NCBI GenBank assembly: GCA_019649035.1
Contig: BMAT01011015.1
Span: 3,357-30,948 of the forward strand
DNA: 27,592 nucleotides
Direction of reading: 5' to 3'
DNA from: Elysia marginata
Lineage: Eukaryota; Mollusca; Gastropoda; Plakobranchidae
Every line of letters begins with the position of its first letter. Position 1 is the stretch's first letter. The translations under genes were made by a program, and so were the position numbers. Positions 21,362 to 27,592 of the stretch are shown here, in pieces. The notes beneath the pieces are model-generated. The model saw only the letters and a program-made list of their open reading frames with translations, made no database searches and was not told the origin of the DNA.

Positions 21362-21456
21362 AAATACTAATGTAGAAGTCACAACACTTGGAGTATATCT
21401 AAAAAGTAGAAAATAATGTCCAAAAAGGATGCATGTAAATCTGTACGATCTAAATA

Positions 21457-21602
21457 CTCTCTCTCTCCCTTTCTCTCTTTCTCTCTCTCACTCGCTCTCT
21501 GTGCCTCTCTTTGTCTCTCTCTATATCTATCTATCTGTCTGTCTCTCTTTTGATCTCTCGCTCCTCTTTCTTTGTGTCTATCTATCGATCTTTCTATCTG
21601 TG
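21457..21602 (+). repeat. CT-rich compound microsatellite
   Basis: CT repeats that grade into CTAT/CTGT tetranucleotides (CTATCTATCTGTCTGTCT near 21522-21545). Continuous pyrimidine bias on the plus strand. Chance open frames through it encode only Ser/Leu repeats. Confidence 0.88.
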
Positions 21603-21695
21603 ATAGGTTTTGGGGTAAAATAATACAATCAGTAGAATGCTCAGCTTTAGAAGCGAAGTAATTGTCATAATTACTTAAACTTTGGGTCCTGTTAC

Positions 21696-21830
21696 GACTT
21701 TTAAGTTTCAGGCTGTTGCTTTCTTCATATGACTGGTTTGGGACTTTAATGTTTCAGGCTTTTGCCTTCCTCAATTGGCTGGTTGGAACTTTGACGTGTC
21801 AGGCTGCTGCCTTCTTCAGTCGGACCAATC
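21696..21830 (-). repeat. Three-copy 45-bp tandem repeat with hammerhead-like core
   Basis: Units are 21696-21741, 21742-21786 and 21787-21830 (46, 45 and 44 bp). On the minus strand each contains the order (C)TGARGA, a GGC..GCC hairpin, then GAMAC and AAAGTY. This matches the order of a hammerhead ribozyme core (CUGANGA, helix II, GAAA, UH). No single unit keeps every conserved base: two lack the first C, and the third has GAC for GAA. The array is bracketed by the inverted pair TTGGGTCC (21682-21689) and GGACCAA (21822-21828). The tandem repeat is certain; the ribozyme reading is a hypothesis. Confidence 0.7.
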
Positions 21831-23633
21831 ACACACGCTCAGCTCTGTCGTTCGTGGGAACAAATGCTATACCGCGCTGTCAAGAGGAGAGCCTATAGAA
21901 CTTTTTTTATCGAGACCAGCCCTGATCCCAATCATCTCCGCGTTGAGATGAGCCACAGAGCACCTTAGCTAGTGTAACATAAACGCAACACCCAATTATG
22001 TACTGTATGTACTAATCTAATCTACCAGTCTTGGTGCGACTGGTTTTAAACTCAACCGAAATGCGCGGAAGGAGAAGCTTGTTTTGTCGTGTTCCTCAGG
22101 CATAATCGGGAAATTCCTATGTCGTGAGGCCAGACTGACGGTGCATGCTACACGATTTCGCGAATAAACACCAGGTAAATATGTAATGCCCGCTGTAGCC
22201 TACACGAGAAAGAACATGTAATACAGCCAGGGCTACGAAAGGGGAGGACCAAAGCTGGTTAATCGCCTGTCAACTAACTTGTCAATCCTAGCGCAGACCG
22301 GCGCTCTGACCAACCGCAATTTTTACCCCCAGGCCGCGATGAGGCCTTAGAAGCCATGCCTTGAAGAAAAAAAATCCTATCCGTTGCTCTACATTGTCTG
22401 CTGCAGAGACTGTCAAATTCGTGCTTTTTGCGGTTTGGCTTTAGTTCCAGACCTGACCTAGATTCTAGATCTTGAAAACTGCTGTTGATCAGCTTCTAAT
22501 CTGTAGATTGGGGCTAAGATCTTGAAAAATGCTGAATTTTATAAGCTCAAAACAAAATCACTTATGTGGGAGGGGGTGAGATAGCGGTTTTTTTCACCCC
22601 TTTATGTCCTTGCTATGCCTTAAATTTTACAGACTTTGTAAATCTAAATGCTACTTAACTTCAGCTTAAGAGTGTAGGATTTAGCTGACACGACCACTAG
22701 GCCTAATTTTACAGATTTGGATCTACGTGGTAATTTAAAATTTTCTCATTCACTTTCCCGGAAACGATTGAGTTTTCCATGTATATAGTACAGACCTGTA
22801 CACTGCTCCACTCAAAAGCCTGAAGCACAGAAAATTGTTTGCAAAGGGTTTTGTGACTAGCACAGGCCAGGGTCATAGCTAATCTCGATAATAAGATTTT
22901 ACGTCATAATCTGGATACTTCAGAACAAGATAAGAGCGTCTGTGTGGTTTGTGGGAGGAACATGATTCGATAGCCCGCTTTTGTAATCCTTGTATACCGT
23001 GAAGGTCATTGTAGTTTGGTACCAAACGTCTTTCAGCTGATGTTAGATAATATTTATCCGAACGGTACCAGTCTCGTTAAGTCAGTCGGGTGCTGTTTTT
23101 GTACCACAGTTCATCATTTAACCGTGATTCACAAATTTTCATTGAGAAATCGCAACACCGGTGTGTGACATGTATGCACTAATGATTACATGTATTTTTT
23201 AGTAGCATTGATGGGCTGAACTTACGATCACAAACGCAACAAAAATTGGAAGGGTATATAATTTTGATTCATAACCCGAAAAGTAAACCCTGGTTTGGAA
23301 ACTAAATAATTACTTAATTCTGACGAAAATTTTAAGTCTTGAATTCTTCGAATGTACACATAATGGGAGAATAAAAATTATGGTGTATCTGATATGTCCC
23401 AAGTTCAATTAAGTCAGTGGTTGGAATTCTATATTTTTAGAGTTTTTTCTGTGTGAGCAGTTCGTGTCTGATGTGACAAATAAGAGCTGGTGGTCTGGTA
23501 AATAGTAAGACTTTTAATCACTGATTAGTCTGAAACGTGACTGATAACTCTGGACAATATATACCGTTATACGGTACAACTATTGGCATGACTTAGCTTC
23601 GAACTAAAACCAAAGGACCACGCCTTACCTTTG
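21831..23633. other. Intergenic region between repeat tracts
   Basis: No gene recognised. It contains a direct repeat of AGATCTTGAAAA(C/A)TGCTG at 22467-22484 and 22517-22534 and a TAGGCCTA palindrome at 22698-22705. Confidence 0.5.
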
Positions 23634-23634
23634 C

Positions 23635-23667
<33 letters not shown>

Positions 23668-23702
23668 CTCCTCTCTCTCTCTCTTTCCCTCTCTCTCTGC
23701 TC
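23634..23702 (+). repeat. CT dinucleotide microsatellite
   Basis: About 70 bp of CT repeat on the plus strand with minor interruptions, the third such tract within 2.5 kb and in the same orientation. Confidence 0.92.
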
Positions 23703-26700
23703 TATCCGATTGTGTTCACGCCTTCTCACCTTCCCAGCTGAGAAGATGTGGGGGTAAATCCCCGAGGTGAAATGGTCAGCAGGCTTCGATCGCCCACCGC
23801 TCTCTCGGTTCATTGGTTTCATCAGCCCATGACTGCCCAACGGAAGTCTATAAATATAACCAGGGGCGGTTACAATACATGCATGAACGGTAATCATTTA
23901 TGACGCAGTCTCGTGTAAACATGTTTAAAAGACTATTGCATCGGGAAGAGGAAGTTGTGAGGTCTCTAACTAATAACATTACATATATATAGATTGCCTC
24001 AGCGAAAGAGGTATATTTGGAATTTCTGGAAATTGTTGATTTAGGTCACCATTATTTTGGCGTAAGAGGAAAGTTGTTTAACAGCGATTTGTCGGACCTC
24101 CTCACAGAGGACACGCCTCCCGTTACGTAAATGGTTTACAATTTTTTCGGAAGTAAAGAACTTTGTTGTTCAGTGCGCTGTATATATGTACAATCATGTG
24201 ACTCTACTTCCGTTATTTGCCGAGAAGGCGATTGATCGTTAAACCAGGCACGACAGATTACTTGCTGTGATCTGAAAGAAGTGTTTAGGGGGCAGGGCAG
24301 CCGGCATTCGTGTTTGGAGACAGGCTCACTGGCATACCTAGGAACCTAGATGAAAGTTGATTTTATGTTTTAAATTATGTGATTACAAAGACTGGGTGTT
24401 TGATTGCTTTGCAAAACCAGCTGTTTCATACCTGGTAACATGACAGGGAATATACATAGGTTTGTTTTAAAATACATGACTGTGCCGATCTGGTTTTTAT
24501 ATGAGACTTGTTTATTCTCGATTCAAACACAGGTTAATCAACCGCTAAGCAGTGAAGATGAGACTTGTTTATCTGCTTCATAAATCTAACGCTGTGCCGA
24601 AAATGGAAAAAAATTTTATGGTCAAACAGAAAAAAAAATGTTTTTACCATACATTGATGTTTCTCTGATAATTCGGCCTCGCAAGCGCACTGAATTAAAG
24701 CTTTTATGTGGGTTGCTCATTCATTTTAGCCATAGATAAGCGTCCATCAGTTTTTATTTCACGTGTTCGTGGTTAACCCAATAACAATTCCGTTCTTTGT
24801 TACGAGCCGAGTCGTATTGTCACCCACAGAAGCATTACCTTATGGTGTGTATGTGATTTTCAATCCCTGTTGTACGAAGGTCATCTAATGAAAATGCTAT
24901 TTTCTTTTGTTTACCAGAATGACAGCTGTGGTTACGTTTAATCTTGAAGAGTTAATCTCCATTTTGGACTCAGCCGTGCTTTCTTATTGATTTCACACTA
25001 TAAATCGTTTCACAATTTTTATCATGCATACGCAATCGCGATATACGGAGCGAGAGGAGAGGAAGAAACGCTCAAATTTAAGGCACCTTAAGTTATTATC
25101 TTGACCCTATAAAAGTTCAATAGCTCCTTAAAATCGGTAACTCATTGTGCCTGAAGAAGATGCTTAAACCGTTAGAGTACAGATCAAGCAGGAGTAGAAG
25201 ATGGTGTCGCGGCAAATAGCCTCTCATAAAGCATAGTGACCTAGAGACTTGATGCGAGAGTGTTTTATAGCAGAGGAACATGGGATATCGCACCTATAGA
25301 CGGGGTTCATGACCTTTTCCAGATCAATGAAGGTTCGCGACCTTTTCCGATCAGTGAGTGACTGTTCTGAACAGAACGATCTCAGAAGCTCGCGACGATA
25401 TAATGGACGGTTCCAAATAGAATGATGCCCAACAAAAGGCTGGTCAGCGAGAACCGCTGATCTGATGGACCACTTAATCACTGGCGCATGCCAACAGACA
25501 GCGGTTCGATCAGGAAGAAAGAACGTTTTGAAGAAGCACAGAGATTGCTCTTCTCTCAAACTATAAAGTAGAAGCAAAAGCTTTATCATAGGCGGAATGG
25601 GGGCACTTTTTGTCTCAATTGTTCAAGTTTTACAATTTTTATATATCTCAATTTACTTAACTTAAAGGACCATCTGTTAATTGTTTTATTCACTGAAGGC
25701 ATGCAAATCCTTGAAGTTGAACGTGGATGTGGGATGGAGTAAATATTTTGCTTATGACCGAATGCACGAATATCTATTTGCCTTGGCATTGTAAGCAATG
25801 GTCCAAAAGGTTAGTTTCGAAGATATGGTCTTCGTCGACTCTCAACTAGAGATCTACATGTATTTGTTTTTCAAATACCTATTGCCTTGTTAGGGAGGTG
25901 AAATGATTCGGTGACTCGTTTATTTTTGAGAGACGCAGTACATGTAGTTCGATGACTCGGTCTGTGTTTTCTTCGATTGACTCATTCCAATCGTTACTAT
26001 AAAAATGAATTAAAAGTGCTTTACCATCGGATCACAATCACAAAACAGTCTTATAGTTTGCTAACGGGTTGGTCCGTTCCTATAATAGTATAAGCCCTGG
26101 CTACCGGCATGAAAATGAATGTTACGTGAATTTACTGGTCTCTTTTCCCTTTTTTTTTTGATACTGTAAGATGAGGATCATACCAAAGTCCTTTGATTAT
26201 ACCCCATTCTTCAAGAATCCCGTGGATAGACTATGTACTAAGTGAACGATAAAGACGGAAATTCAGCTAACTGTGTTTTTTTTTTAATTTGAAGATAGAT
26301 TATAAACTTGAAATATTGGAAATCGTTTGGTATATTACACAGGGTCTTTGTTATTTACTCCTCTATGTTTCTTTTTTTTTTTTTTCAAATTTATCAAATA
26401 TGTTGAGAACCATTTTTTTCTCAAACAACTTTGCCTTCATTGTGCTTTAGTTTATTTGTGATGCCACAACAAATTTTTCATAGGTTAGATTAGATGAGAG
26501 AGAAGGGGGGAGGGGGGTATGTGAGAAAGTACCCGTCATTCATATAACAATATCGTATCCTCCTTTCTCGTTTTCTATCGTTTTAACTAAGTAAGAGGGT
26601 AAACCATTTTGACATCAGTCACTGTTATAACACTTTAATATCTGTTATCGTGTATTATATGTAGATATCTGTGTTTTTAAGACGAAGGTGTAATCTACAT

Positions 26701-27592
26701 GAATTTCCCATGATGGGATGAATAAAGCTATTCTTATCTTATAATATAACATTATATATCAATAACTGATGCACTGACAAAGCCTGGTACGGTAGTCATT
26801 GTTTCATTTCTCTCTTATTTGCTTGACTGTGACCTTTATGCCTGCTTATCGTACGCATGTTACAGAGCATACCGTAGACCAGGCCTTTTGTGTACATGAA
26901 GACAGCGTAACTTCGTCTCTTTCTTTTTTTTTGTGCTCATCTCACGATACAACGTGTAATGTACGTCGTGAAACCAATTTTTAATTATCATTTCATCATT
27001 TAATTCAATAATTCATTGACATTTATTCTGTCAATATAGAAGAATGGGGTGTAACGGAAATAGGTGATGTGTCGACTGATTGCCGTCAAAACATGAACCA
27101 GCTGCCGCTTCTGCCAGCTGTGGTCTGACAGGTGTAGTCAAAGCAAACGGTCTGAGATGCGATCATTGATACATGGAGAGACAATGTAGATAGCGGGCAT
27201 ATCAATGTATTGTTCCTCTTTCTTGTGTGAGTGAGTATGTCTGTATAGAGCATGACAAAAAACAGCTACCTGCAGTGCTGTGACAAGTAAGAGCAATATT
27301 CGAGAAAAAAAAGCTCGCGTTCCATTAATGCCCGGGATAAATGTAGTGTGGTGCGATTATTAAGGATTATCGGATTATCATGTGAGCTTTTATTTATCTG
27401 CCATTGTACGATCTTGCTTGACAGATGGTTTGATTTAATCATGAATGTGTATTCTCATCTAACAGGTGCACATCTCGTATTTTTAGTGATTTTTTTAAAT
27501 CTGTGAACGTATTGATTAGAGGAGCTTGGCGGAATGTTTTTAACGAAAATGGCAAAAAAAGAATAATATTATTCTCTCGAACATGATCTGTC
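23703..27592. other. Intergenic region at the right end of the window
   Basis: No supportable gene. The minus-strand open frames at 25224-25589 and 25586-25798 overlap by 4 bp but have no recognisable domain. Small structures present are a two-copy repeat at 25304-25357, a CTGTTC-T-GAACAG palindrome at 25362-25374, a G-rich run near 26504-26518, and three E-box hexamers (CAGCTG at 27099 and 27115, CAGGTG at 27129). Confidence 0.45.
25304..25357. repeat. Two-copy tandem repeat of about 27 bp
   Basis: GGTTCATGACCTTTTCC with AGATCAATGAA (25304-25331) is followed directly by GGTTCGCGACCTTTTCC with GATCAGTGA (25332-25357), differing by one gap and a few substitutions. Confidence 0.7.

Noticed and set aside
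23664..23897. Minus-strand frame ending in repeated Arg-Glu
   Set aside because: The Arg-Glu run is the translation of the CT microsatellite; no evidence of a gene.
25141..25180. CTGAAGAAG followed by AAACC, resembling a hammerhead core
   Set aside because: The GAA after helix II is missing and helix II would be only 3 bp; likely chance.
25224..25798. Two minus-strand open frames (121 and 70 codons) overlapping by 4 bp
   Set aside because: The overlap resembles a prokaryotic operon, but the DNA is animal, neither product has a recognisable motif, and no splice signals support them. Kept only as part of the repeat observation.
26500..26520. G-rich run as a possible G-quadruplex
   Set aside because: Only two long G-runs in a short span; four runs with suitable loops are not present.

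Overview
The window is nuclear DNA from an animal. It is AT-rich, the one clear gene is split by GT-AG introns of about 0.5-1.6 kb, and it carries long CT microsatellites, a non-LTR retrotransposon remnant and small non-autonomous transposon-like repeats. The gene's protein is invertebrate-like. Frequent TAGATCTAG and TAGGCCTA motifs recall gastropod mollusc genomes, but the species assignment is inference from memory.

Minus strand, about 19.27 kb down to about 3.6 kb: one gene in 12 coding exons encoding a 1,527-residue Rho GTPase-activating protein. I identify it as the orthologue of vertebrate ARHGAP11A (MP-GAP), the mitotic RhoA-inactivating GAP. All twelve exon junctions were worked out by hand. 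The phases agree at every boundary and the total is 4,584 nt including the stop codon. Exons 1-5 encode a complete RhoGAP domain with its arginine finger. Exon 6 carries a basic nuclear-localisation-like run. Exon 11 (2.83 kb) encodes a long Ser-rich, probably disordered tail, and exon 12 ends in an acidic tail. The 5' flank has an NF-Y CCAAT box and a CHR-like TTTGAA, the arrangement expected of a G2/M gene. A candidate polyadenylation signal lies at 3618-3623.

Introns: intron 2 holds a 5'-truncated, frameshifted LINE fragment flanked by a 9-bp target-site duplication. Intron 9 holds a 240-bp piggyBac-type MITE candidate. Intron 1 holds a long-range inverted repeat. The remaining introns are plain AT-rich DNA apart from small features noted below.

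1-3600 and 19.3-27.6 kb: no gene I can support. The right flank contains three CT-rich simple-repeat tracts, a three-copy 45-bp tandem repeat whose minus strand resembles decayed hammerhead-ribozyme cores, and some small palindromic or tandem structures. I see no prokaryotic-type system, CRISPR array, rRNA or tRNA in the window.
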